From Microbacterium sp. USTB-Y (GTDB taxonomy: Bacteria > Actinomycetota > Actinomycetes > Actinomycetales > Microbacteriaceae), in the NCBI RefSeq assembly GCF_023703415.1, contig NZ_JAGMTU010000001.1:682001-746000 (forward strand): a stretch of DNA of 64,000 nucleotides, given 5' to 3'. Made by a program: the position numbers and the translations under genes. Positions 18,946 to 25,790 of this stretch are shown here, one piece after another. The notes under the pieces were generated by a model. That model made no database searches and was not told the origin of the DNA. It worked only from the letters and a program-made list of their open reading frames with translations. Position 1 is the first letter of the stretch. Every line of letters starts with the position of its first letter.

Positions 18946-20666
18946 GATTCGATCTTGGCGTAAACAGCAGCGATCGCAACATCCAGCGCATTGTCGTCAA
19001 GCGAGGCCCACTTCGCGAGCGTCTCATCAGAGGGCAAGGGCAGTGACTCAAGCTCGTACGCAGACAGCGCGACCGACCCTGAAATGCAACGCGCGACCTT
19101 GTCTACTGCTCGACTGCGCAACAACGCGAGAACGACACGATCAGAAACGGCACTCGCTTCCTCCGGAACCAACGCGTTCACATGGTTCTCAATCACGACC
19201 GCGCCTCCGGCGAGATCAGCCTCAGTCAGCGGTGCTGCGACGATTCGACTGTCTTGCTCAGGCGCGGACGTCCGCTGCACAAGGATGCAGCGCTCTCGCT
19301 GGATCAGCACCGACGTCTCTGGGAGAGCGACGTAGCGCTTGTCGTTCCGAGCCTTGTCGTACTTGATCGACCCAGTCTTAATGTCAGCGGCCCAGAGCAC
19401 CCGATAGCGCCCCGTAGCCGGTCGCGCATGAAGATCCTCCTTGTGCCTGTTCCACACGAGAGGACCGGTCCGTACACGCCACCCGGCTCCCCTCAGCGTC
19501 TGCGGGAGACTCGCTGCAACGGCGGCAGCGACTGCGAGGTCCGAGCGACGCGGAAGAATCCACGGATTGCTGGTAGTTGGCGGGCCGACCGTCGCAACAT
19601 ATGAGCAATCCGAACCGAGCGATTCGATCTTTACCTTGCGCACCTTACGCCGCGTGAAAGCAACCACGCAGGTCTCTTGTAGCACGCTCGTAAATACCCC
19701 GGAGCGATCCTCCACAAACGTGGCACCCGCCAGCGTCACGTGATCTGTGAGGATTCGACGAAGGGGCTCAAAGTACCGACCGGACATAAACGAAGTCGGA
19801 ACAATCGCACCGAGCACACCTTTGTCATCCAGCTTCTCGACAGCTGCCGCCATGAACATCGAATAGAGGTTGGCGTGTCCGTATACGACAGGTCCGAAGC
19901 GCGCACGATCCGCGTGTGACAACCGGACGCGGCCATAAGGCGGGTTCATCAGAATGACCGCGGCACGTGCGAGTTCAGCCGAAAGACCGTCACCCGTGCG
20001 GACTAGCGCAGGCAGCGGCTTACGTCGGTGGCTCGGGACACGCGCTAGCAGCGGCAACAGTTCTGAAGCGAGAACAACGTTCGCAACCCAGACTGCAGCC
20101 GGGTCAGTATCGATTCCCTCGATGACGCTGGCGACGGAGTTGATGACAAGCTGCGGATCCAGGTCACCGAGCGCAGCAACGTGCTCTCTCAGCGGTGGAA
20201 GCAGCAACGCGCCACCTCCAACGGCAGGATCCCGGACTAGCCCAGGCAGTGCTTTCGGGGCACGCGACCACCCCATTGCGTGTCTTGCAGAATCCCACAG
20301 CTGTTCCGCCAGAACGCCAGGCGTGTAGTACCGTCCGTGGCGCGCGCGTGTCGCCGGGCTGAGGGCGCTCACGTACGCCATACCGACCTGCTCGGCTGTC
20401 ATCGGCCCCCACTCGCGCTCGAGGACCGGCGGCTCAACATCGTAGATGGGCGAAGTAGCGACTGCGACACTAACATCAAGCCACTCGCCATCCAGCCCGA
20501 CCGCCGAGGCTCGGGCGCTCCACCATGCGGGGATCGCGGCAAGGACGGCGGCTGCGGTTGGCGTGATGTCAAGGCCCGGATGGTCCGCTCCCAGCTCGGA
20601 CCGAGAACCCCGCGAGCCGAGCAGACGCGCGTTGCTGGCAGCATCCAACGCTTGGCCCAAGGTCAT
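18942..20666 (-). CDS. Type II adenine-N6 DNA methyltransferase, Eco57I/PstI type
   Basis: The 574-aa partner of the BsuBI/PstI-type nuclease; it should protect host DNA. It has RHGRYYTP (residues 109-116, the family's G-x-(F/Y)-Y-T-P box), SAM-binding motif I VRDPAVGGGALLLPP (about 145-158) and catalytic motif IV ILMNPPYGRV (239-247), the NPPY of adenine-N6 methylases. The C-terminal half is a probable target-recognition domain. A TATCCT box (20679-20674) ends 7 nt before the ATG, indicating a leaderless transcript. It is divergent from DUF262 across a 136-bp region. Confidence 0.87.
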   Translation of the reverse strand: MTLGQALDAASNARLLGSRGSRSELGADHPGLDITPTAAAVLAAIPAWWSARASAVGLDGEWLDVSVAVATSPIYDVEPPVLEREWGPMTAEQVGMAYVSALSPATRARHGRYYTPGVLAEQLWDSARHAMGWSRAPKALPGLVRDPAVGGGALLLPPLREHVAALGDLDPQLVINSVASVIEGIDTDPAAVWVANVVLASELLPLLARVPSHRRKPLPALVRTGDGLSAELARAAVILMNPPYGRVRLSHADRARFGPVVYGHANLYSMFMAAAVEKLDDKGVLGAIVPTSFMSGRYFEPLRRILTDHVTLAGATFVEDRSGVFTSVLQETCVVAFTRRKVRKVKIESLGSDCSYVATVGPPTTSNPWILPRRSDLAVAAAVAASLPQTLRGAGWRVRTGPLVWNRHKEDLHARPATGRYRVLWAADIKTGSIKYDKARNDKRYVALPETSVLIQRERCILVQRTSAPEQDSRIVAAPLTEADLAGGAVVIENHVNALVPEEASAVSDRVVLALLRSRAVDKVARCISGSVALSAYELESLPLPSDETLAKWASLDDNALDVAIAAVYAKIES

Positions 20667-20802
20667 GACAAGAAGGATATCTCGCGCTACCGACAGGGGC
20701 CGCAGGCACCCGGCGATGTGCGTCTACGCCCGGCTTAGGTGTGCTCACGGGAATGAGGCATCTGCACCCAAGGGCCGTCAGTGCGCCCGCTATGGTTTGA
20801 GC
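20667..20802. promoter_or_regulatory. Divergent leaderless promoters, methyltransferase and DUF262
   Basis: On the minus strand, TATCCT at 20679-20674 is 7 nt from the methyltransferase ATG. On the plus strand, TATGGT at 20791-20796 is 6 nt from the DUF262 ATG. Neither gene has a Shine-Dalgarno sequence. No obvious controller-protein box is seen between them. Confidence 0.5.
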
Positions 20803-21924
20803 ATGACAGACGCAGCACTCGAGTCGCCCGCGCCAGATCTGTTGGACCGCGTCCTCACCAATGAGGAGCTTGAGGACATCACGGCAGCGGACGAGTCCCG
20901 GACGGCGGTGACGTTCTCCACTCAGTCCTTCGATGTGGCTGGGCTGGTGTTGCGCCTTGAACGTGGGTCGATGCTCGTTCCGACGTACGGCACCGACGAC
21001 GCCAGGATCGACACCGACGGATTCCAACGGGGCTTCGTCTGGACGAAAGCGCAGATGGACCGATTCGTAGAATCGCTGCTGCTTGGCTTCCCCGTTCCGG
21101 GCATCTTCCTCGTGAAGCAGACCGCTAACAACCGGCTTCTGGTGCTCGACGGGCAGCAACGACTTCTGACACTGCAGAAGTTCTACGCCGGAATCCACGC
21201 GAAGAAGGAATTCGCCCTACGAAATGTCAGTGAACAGTTCAAGGGCCTCACATACAAGACGCTCGGCGATTCATTGCAATTCCGGCTGGATGATTCCTAT
21301 CTTCACGCGACGATCGTAACAACAGACGGATCTGCCGAGATGAACGACGCCATCTATCAGATCTTTGAACGGCTCAATGCCGGCGGAACTCAATTGACGG
21401 CGCACGAGATCAGAGTCGCCCTGTCTGCCGGCCCGATCATCGAACTCCTGGAAAAGCTCAACTCGAATGACGCGTGGCGCAACCTCTACGGTGGAAGAAG
21501 CGCGCGACTTCGCGATCAAGAGCTCACGCTCCGAATCCTTGCGCTTTTTGAGAGGTCTGACGAGTACGCTCGCCCGCTCAAGACTTTCCTCAACAAGTAC
21601 GCCAGCGATGTCCGCCAACTGAGCCCGTCGATCATCGCCGCTAGTCAGTTCTTCGCAGACGCTGCATCCGCTCTACTGCCACTCGGCCCCGAGGTGCTCC
21701 GCACCCAAGGCGCGACCCAGATCAACGTCGCGCGGACTGAGGCGATCTTCGTCGGTGTGATGCGAGCTATCGCCGCTGACGCTCTCACTGCCGACTTGTC
21801 CACCGCGATCGCGGTACTAGACGGAGACCCGGAATTCGTGACTGCGACAACGCGATCCACAGCCGATAAGGAATTCGTGCTGTCCCGAATCGACAAGGCA
21901 ACGAGAGCCTTCACTCGTGACTAA
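20803..21924 (+). CDS. DUF262 domain protein (GmrS/ParB-Srx-like), no DUF1524
   Basis: A 373-aa protein with all DUF262 landmarks: YGTDDARIDTDGFQRGFVW (F74-W80), FVESLLLGFPVPGIFLVKQ, LLVLDGQQRLLTL (D116-G-Q-Q-R) and IFERLNAGGTQLTAHEIR (188-204). DUF262 is a ParB/Srx-like nucleotide-dependent domain known from GmrSD type IV restriction enzymes and SspE. In those it is joined to a DUF1524 HNH nuclease; here the C-terminal about 150 residues are helical with no HNH motif, so the effector may be the overlapping HEPN gene. Coding ends with TAA at 21922-21924, overlapping the next GTG by 8 bp. Likely anti-phage function, inferred. Confidence 0.85.
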   Translation: MTDAALESPAPDLLDRVLTNEELEDITAADESRTAVTFSTQSFDVAGLVLRLERGSMLVPTYGTDDARIDTDGFQRGFVWTKAQMDRFVESLLLGFPVPGIFLVKQTANNRLLVLDGQQRLLTLQKFYAGIHAKKEFALRNVSEQFKGLTYKTLGDSLQFRLDDSYLHATIVTTDGSAEMNDAIYQIFERLNAGGTQLTAHEIRVALSAGPIIELLEKLNSNDAWRNLYGGRSARLRDQELTLRILALFERSDEYARPLKTFLNKYASDVRQLSPSIIAASQFFADAASALLPLGPEVLRTQGATQINVARTEAIFVGVMRAIAADALTADLSTAIAVLDGDPEFVTATTRSTADKEFVLSRIDKATRAFTRD

Positions 21925-22444
21925 CTGGCCGCCACCGACCGTGCGAAGTCGGAAGCAGGACCTTCACGACCTGACGGAAACGCTTCAGAATCTGGACCCT
22001 AAGGCCAGTGAACTACAGGTTGCACTCGCACGATACACCGCCGTTCGTGCCGCAGGATACGTCGAGGCCGTGCGGGACGACGTTGCCGACCTCTTTGTCG
22101 ACCGCGTCGCTCTCGACGTGATAAAGAGCCGCGTGCGAACAGGGCTCCGCGTCGGGCTAGGTGTTAGGCCTCAACAACTGATCGACTTCGTTCAGTCGTT
22201 CCATCGAGACTGGGCCATTGAACTGGCCAATTTCCTTGACGACGATACGTCGCTTCGGAATCGCCGATCGGACCTCGGAGCGCTCGTTCACGCTAGAAAC
22301 AAGATCGCTCACGGCGACGGGGACTCGGTGGGCCGAAACGATGCCCTTCGATGGGCTACTACTGCCGAAGAGGTCGGCGGCTGGCTCATACGACGGTTTG
22401 ACCCCAGTCGCGACTTCTATTCACCGGTGTCGGCAACGCCATGA
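21917..22444 (+). CDS. HEPN-domain protein, RiboL-PSP-HEPN-like putative ribonuclease
   Basis: A small, mostly helical 175-aa protein. RYTAVRAAGYVEAVRDDVADLF (39-60) resembles the first helix of the MAE_28990/RiboL-PSP-HEPN group, and LGALVHARNKIAHGDG contains the HEPN catalytic motif R-N-x(3)-H (R127, N128, H132) in the last helices. Many HEPN proteins with this motif are metal-independent RNases acting as toxins or abortive-infection effectors. The GTG at 21917 lies within the DUF262 gene (8-bp overlap), so the pair is translationally coupled. The HEPN call rests on the motif and helical layout; a structure prediction would settle it. Confidence 0.72.
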   Translation: MTNWPPPTVRSRKQDLHDLTETLQNLDPKASELQVALARYTAVRAAGYVEAVRDDVADLFVDRVALDVIKSRVRTGLRVGLGVRPQQLIDFVQSFHRDWAIELANFLDDDTSLRNRRSDLGALVHARNKIAHGDGDSVGRNDALRWATTAEEVGGWLIRRFDPSRDFYSPVSATP

Positions 22445-22492
22445 CGCAGCCAATCGCCGCGATAGCTGTGCAAGACGTTTGCCTCAACGTGG

Positions 22493-23335
22493 CTACGCAT
22501 CAAACTCCCGCGTGACTCGTTGGCCATCTTCTTCCCACGACACCCTGACCCGCAGAGCATCCGATGCTGCAAGGGACAACTCGTAGGGGAAGCGCTGCGA
22601 CTGTCCGGCGTGCAACGTTCGAGGACGCTCGGAACCACCAAGAAAGACACCGTCGACGGCGGGCTCAACTTCGAGGCCCTCTGCGTCGGCATCCCCTCGA
22701 TTGATGATGTCGATCCACTTGTGGTTTCTCGTCCGGAGGCGGCCCCGGGCATCCGATTCGGACGTCCGCTCTGATCCCTGTTGGACCAGGAGGTCCACTC
22801 GAGCAGTTCCAGCGCGGTCAACCGCAACCGGATCCAGTTGCGAGATATCGTGCTCAAGCGCTTGCCACACGTGGGCTGTGAGCTCTATCGCGCTGCCAAA
22901 AGTGCCATACAGGCCGCGTCCCTCGAGGTCCCGACGGAAGTCAGCCAGAGCAACCAACTGCAGGGGATCTACGTCGTTCGGGTGTGGCGCCGTCGAGAAG
23001 TAGAGGTGAACGGGCTTTCCTCCTGCCACGGCAAGTTCGATCTCTTCCGCCGTTCCCGAAAGGGCAGATCCTGTCGCAGCACCCAATCGGCTTCCGAACA
23101 ACGCAATCACAACATCAGAACGCTTCAGGAGTTGTCGATTGATGATTGCCTGTGGATGATCACCCAGGACGGGGACAGTCCCTGTCTCCCAGCGCAACGG
23201 AACAAGCACAACTCCCCTCGATGCGGTATTTGCCTCATTCCACCTGCCAAGTGCGGCGTATACCGCGTCCCGCGCTTCGGACACGTCTGAGGGAGATGCG
23301 ATCATCACGTATACGACCGTCGCAATACTCGTCAC
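22493..23335 (-). CDS. DUF4062 (TIR-like Rossmannoid) protein with C-terminal beta domain
   Basis: A 280-aa protein. The head, VVYVMIASPSDVSEARDAVYAALGRWNE (8-33), then VPLRWETGTVPVLGDHPQAIINRQLLKRSDVVIALFGSRLG and GTAEEIELAVAGGKPVHLYFS, is a DUF4062 domain, a flavodoxin/TIR-like fold often used as a signalling or effector module. The C-terminal about 80 residues (NHKWIDIINRGDADAEGLEV...) look like a beta-sandwich. The GTG at 23335 is the start because TAGTCT (23348-23343) ends 7 nt before it and the first beta strand then falls at the N-terminus. It converges on the HEPN gene (48-bp gap). Function unknown; defence role inferred from the island. Confidence 0.68.
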   Translation of the reverse strand: MTSIATVVYVMIASPSDVSEARDAVYAALGRWNEANTASRGVVLVPLRWETGTVPVLGDHPQAIINRQLLKRSDVVIALFGSRLGAATGSALSGTAEEIELAVAGGKPVHLYFSTAPHPNDVDPLQLVALADFRRDLEGRGLYGTFGSAIELTAHVWQALEHDISQLDPVAVDRAGTARVDLLVQQGSERTSESDARGRLRTRNHKWIDIINRGDADAEGLEVEPAVDGVFLGGSERPRTLHAGQSQRFPYELSLAASDALRVRVSWEEDGQRVTREFDA

Positions 23336-23351
23336 GATCTGAAGACTATCG

Positions 23352-23378
23352 TCGTGCCGGTTCTGTGCCGGTACCTCC
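23352..23378 (+). repeat. Right TGTGCCGGT repeat pair, possible integrase arm site
   Basis: A block with two GTGCCGGT copies, matching 17141-17167 at 22 of 27 positions, 101 bp from the right att repeat. It lies upstream of the DUF4062 promoter in non-coding sequence. Confidence 0.45.
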
Positions 23379-23478
23379 GCTGAACCCACCCCGAACCAGC
23401 CGCGACCAACGATGACAGCTTCCGCGAAATCACGCGGCAAACGGCGCCCAACGAGCACCCGCTACCCCGGCGTATCCA

Positions 23479-23504
23479 ACTGAAAATCGAAAGCTCACCC
23501 GATC
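23479..23504 (+). repeat. attR-like copy of the tRNA-Phe segment
   Basis: The 15-bp core ACTGAAAATCGAAAG followed by CTCACCCGATC. It matches tRNA-Phe 16911-16936 at 24 of 26 positions. High-GC chromosomal sequence resumes right after it, 17 bp before the end of the MerB-like gene. Confidence 0.8.
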
Positions 23505-23521
23505 CAGCGCGGCGTCGCCCC

Positions 23522-24187
23522 TCAGCTCCCCCAGAACGGGCCGGTCAGGCCGGCGCCGCGGAAGTACTCCGCCGCTTCGACGGGCTCGCGGCGGCGGTAG
23601 CCGCGGTCGAGCCGGCCGGAGTACCAGTCGGAGGCGAGGCGCCACAGCGTCTCGAGGTCGAAGACCACCCCCGGGTGGAGGGCGTTCGTGCGCAGCCACT
23701 CCTCGACGCAGCGCTCGTCGCAGAAGATCCTCTGGTTCTCGCAGGCGTGCACGACGTCGTCCCACACGTGCGCGATCGGCACGAGGAAGTGCGCCACCTG
23801 ATCCCCCGCCGGGGGTTCCGCGGACGAGACGTTCCAGGCGTGCGCGGTCCCACAGTTCGGGCAGGTCGTGGCCACGAGGACGGGGGAGGCGCCGGGCACG
23901 AGGTGCGGGATCGCGAACGAGTCCCAGGCGCACCCGCCCCACCACAGCACCCGGTCGCTCTTCACGGAGAAGCCGAAGTCGCGCGTCGCGAATGGATGGG
24001 CGAGCACGATGTCGCCGCTCTCGTCCAGCACGATGTGCCGGTTCGCCGCGAGGCCCCGGAAGGCGTCCGCCGCCTCCGCAGGGGTGAGCCCCTCCTCCGC
24101 CGCGATCTGCGCGCTCGTCGCGACACGCCCCTCGTCGACCAGCTGCCGGTACAGCCGGACCCGCAGTCCTTCGAGATCGACCTCCAT
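23522..24187 (-). CDS. Alkylmercury lyase (MerB) family protein
   Basis: A 221-aa protein. A winged-helix head (residues 8-60, with QIAAEEGLTPAEAADAFRGL) is followed by the MerB domain: LWWGGCAWDSFAIPHLVPG carries the Cys-x-x-Asp pair (C86, D89) equivalent to C96/D99 of MerB, and RIFCDERC supplies C156 or C160 for C159. An extra CPNC pair (109-112) is present. True MerB splits C-Hg bonds; here there is no merA, merT or merR nearby, so the substrate may differ. AAAGGGGG upstream supports the ATG at 24187; a TACTGT -10 box lies near 24270. Confidence 0.72.
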   Translation of the reverse strand: MEVDLEGLRVRLYRQLVDEGRVATSAQIAAEEGLTPAEAADAFRGLAANRHIVLDESGDIVLAHPFATRDFGFSVKSDRVLWWGGCAWDSFAIPHLVPGASPVLVATTCPNCGTAHAWNVSSAEPPAGDQVAHFLVPIAHVWDDVVHACENQRIFCDERCVEEWLRTNALHPGVVFDLETLWRLASDWYSGRLDRGYRRREPVEAAEYFRGAGLTGPFWGS

Positions 24188-24293
24188 CGACGAACCCCCT
24201 TTCGAAGCCCCGCATCGACACCGGGCCACGGCCGCGGGGCCACGGGCCTGCGGGGAACTCTTCACAGTATGCGCCGCTTCCCGAGGATGCGCC

Positions 24294-24797
24294 TCAGACC
24301 GACCCCTCGAAGTGCGCGAGCCAGCCTGCGAGCGTCGCCTCCAGCGCCCGGCGCTCGGCCGCCGGCACCATCGCCAGCAGCCGCTGCTCGTTCGCGACAT
24401 GGTCCGCGAAGGCGTCGTCGATCAGCCGCCGACCGGCCTCCGTGAGCGCCACGACCCTGCCCCGCGCGTCGCCGGATCCGACCCGGCGGGTCACCAGCCC
24501 CGCGCCTTCGAGTCGGTCGAGCCGCTTGGACATGCCGCCGCTCGTCACCATCGTCGATGCGGCGAGGTCGCTGGGGCTCGCCTCGAACGGGTCACCAGTG
24601 CGGCGCAGGGCGGCGAGCACATCGAAGTCGCCCTCCGAGAGTCCGTGCGCGCGGTAGACCGCGACCAGCTCCTCGGTCAGCGCCAGGGCCAGGCGGTGCA
24701 GGCGCCCGATCGTGCCGATCGGGGTCACGTCGAGGTCGGGCCGCTCCCGTCGCCACGCCTGCTGGATCCGCGCCACCTGATCGTCGATGTCCGTCAC
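24294..24797 (-). CDS. MarR family transcriptional regulator
   Basis: A 167-aa winged-helix regulator. LSEGDFDVLAALRRTGDPFEASPSDLAASTMVTSGGMSKRLDRLEGAGLVTRRVGSGDARGRVVALTEAG holds the recognition helix (VTSGGMSKRLDRLE) and the wing (D-x-R-G-R-V-V-x-L-T). It is divergent from the EamA exporter; the shared 40-bp region contains a near-perfect palindrome overlapping both promoters, so it probably represses itself and the exporter. The GTG at 24797 lies 6 nt after a minus-strand TATAGT box. Confidence 0.9.
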   Translation of the reverse strand: MTDIDDQVARIQQAWRRERPDLDVTPIGTIGRLHRLALALTEELVAVYRAHGLSEGDFDVLAALRRTGDPFEASPSDLAASTMVTSGGMSKRLDRLEGAGLVTRRVGSGDARGRVVALTEAGRRLIDDAFADHVANEQRLLAMVPAAERRALEATLAGWLAHFEGSV

Positions 24798-24800
24798 CTC

Positions 24801-24836
24801 TTCACTATATCTTCCGAGGAAGCTATAGTGTCTTCC
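24801..24836. promoter_or_regulatory. Divergent promoters and MarR operator
   Basis: CACTATATCTTCC (24803-24815) and GGAAGCTATAGTG (24818-24830) are inverted repeats with one mismatch and a 2-bp spacer. The plus-strand promoter is TTCACT (24801-24806), 17 bp, TATAGT (24824-24829), then 7 nt to the EamA ATG. The minus-strand TATAGT is at 24809-24804. The operator covers both -10 boxes, so binding would block both transcripts. Confidence 0.75.
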
Positions 24837-25790
24837 ATGGAAACTAATCGGAGATGGCTCCTCATCGCGACGATCGCGCCGATCGCCTGGGGGAGCACCT
24901 ACTTCGTGACCCGCGAGTGGCTGCCGGACGCCCCGGTCTGGGGAGCGGCCATCCGCGCCCTGCCCGCCGGACTCGTGCTGCTGGCACTGGTCCGCCGGCT
25001 TCCCCGGGGCTCCTGGTGGTGGAAGTCCGCAGTGCTCGGCACCCTCAACGTCGGCGCGTTCTTCGTGCTCGTCTACGCCGCGGCGCAGCTGCTGCCGACA
25101 AGCATCGCCGCGACGATCATGGCGACCTCATCGGTCGCGATCGCCCTCGCGGCATGGGCGATCCTGCGCGAGCGCCCGGGGATCCTGCGGCTGCTCGGCG
25201 CGCTCGTCGGCATCGGCGGCGTCGCGCTCATGCTGCTCGGCACCACGACCTCGGTCGACCCGCGGGGCGTGATCGCCTCCATCGCCGCGATGGCCATGTC
25301 CTCGATCGGATTCATCCTCGCCAAGCGCTGGAACGGCGAGGTCGGGATCCTCCCCTCCACGGCCTGGCAGCTCGTGTTCGGCGGTCTCGCGCTCATCCCG
25401 TTCGCGGTGCTCGTCGAGGGACCGCCCCCGGTGGTCGACGGTGCGGGGCTCGCAGCCTACGGCTACCTCACCCTGGTCGCGACCGCCCTCGCCAACGTCG
25501 CGTGGTTCGCCGCCCTGAAGCACCTGCCCTCCGGCACGGTCGGCCTCATCGGCCTGCTCAACCCGGTCACGGGCGTGCTCCTCGGCGTACTCGTGGCAGG
25601 GGAGATCCTGGCGGGACGACAGCTCGCGGGTCTCGCGCTGGTCCTGCTCGGCATCGCCGCACCCCTCGTGCTCGACGGGGTCACGGCGCGACGGAGCGTC
25701 AGCCGCGGACGACGCGGGTCGGACGATCCCGCCCGAAGGATCCTTCGAGGCGGCTCCGGGATCCGGGCTGCACGAGACGGGCGATGCTGA
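24837..25790 (+). CDS. EamA/DMT family transporter
   Basis: A 317-aa inner-membrane protein with ten predicted helices in two EamA repeats. The first begins LIATIAPIAWGSTYFVTREWLP and the second follows RGVIASIAAMAMSSIGFILAKRWNG. The family exports amino acids, drugs or metabolites; the substrate here is unknown. A divergent MarR gene suggests induction by a small molecule. The Arg-rich tail after LVLDGVTARR overlaps the converging HutC gene by 92 bp. The transcript appears leaderless. Confidence 0.88.
   Translation: METNRRWLLIATIAPIAWGSTYFVTREWLPDAPVWGAAIRALPAGLVLLALVRRLPRGSWWWKSAVLGTLNVGAFFVLVYAAAQLLPTSIAATIMATSSVAIALAAWAILRERPGILRLLGALVGIGGVALMLLGTTTSVDPRGVIASIAAMAMSSIGFILAKRWNGEVGILPSTAWQLVFGGLALIPFAVLVEGPPPVVDGAGLAAYGYLTLVATALANVAWFAALKHLPSGTVGLIGLLNPVTGVLLGVLVAGEILAGRQLAGLALVLLGIAAPLVLDGVTARRSVSRGRRGSDDPARRILRGGSGIRAARDGRC

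Larger units (their letters stand above)
16911..23504. mobile_element. Genomic island integrated at tRNA-Phe, about 6.6 kb, defence cargo
   Basis: The tRNA-Phe segment 16911-16936 recurs at 23479-23504 in the same orientation: 24 of 26 bases match, including an unbroken 15-bp core ACTGAAAATCGAAAG. Between them lie six genes with clearly lower GC and less biased codon use than the flanks: DUF1643, a PstI/BsuBI-type R-M pair, DUF262, a HEPN protein and DUF4062. No integrase, transposase, relaxase or replication gene is visible, so the element is either a remnant or mobilised in trans. Near both ends there are paired TGTGCCGGT repeats, possibly integrase arm sites. The boundaries are observed; mobility is inferred. 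Confidence 0.8.

Noticed and set aside
23336..23458. 41-residue N-terminal extension of the DUF4062 protein
   Set aside because: A -10 box (TAGTCT) lies inside it, 7 nt before the GTG at 23335, and the extension overlaps the TGTGCCGGT repeat block.
16954..23521. Prophage interpretation of the island
   Set aside because: No capsid, terminase, tail, lysis, repressor or integrase gene is present; the cargo is R-M and other defence-like genes.
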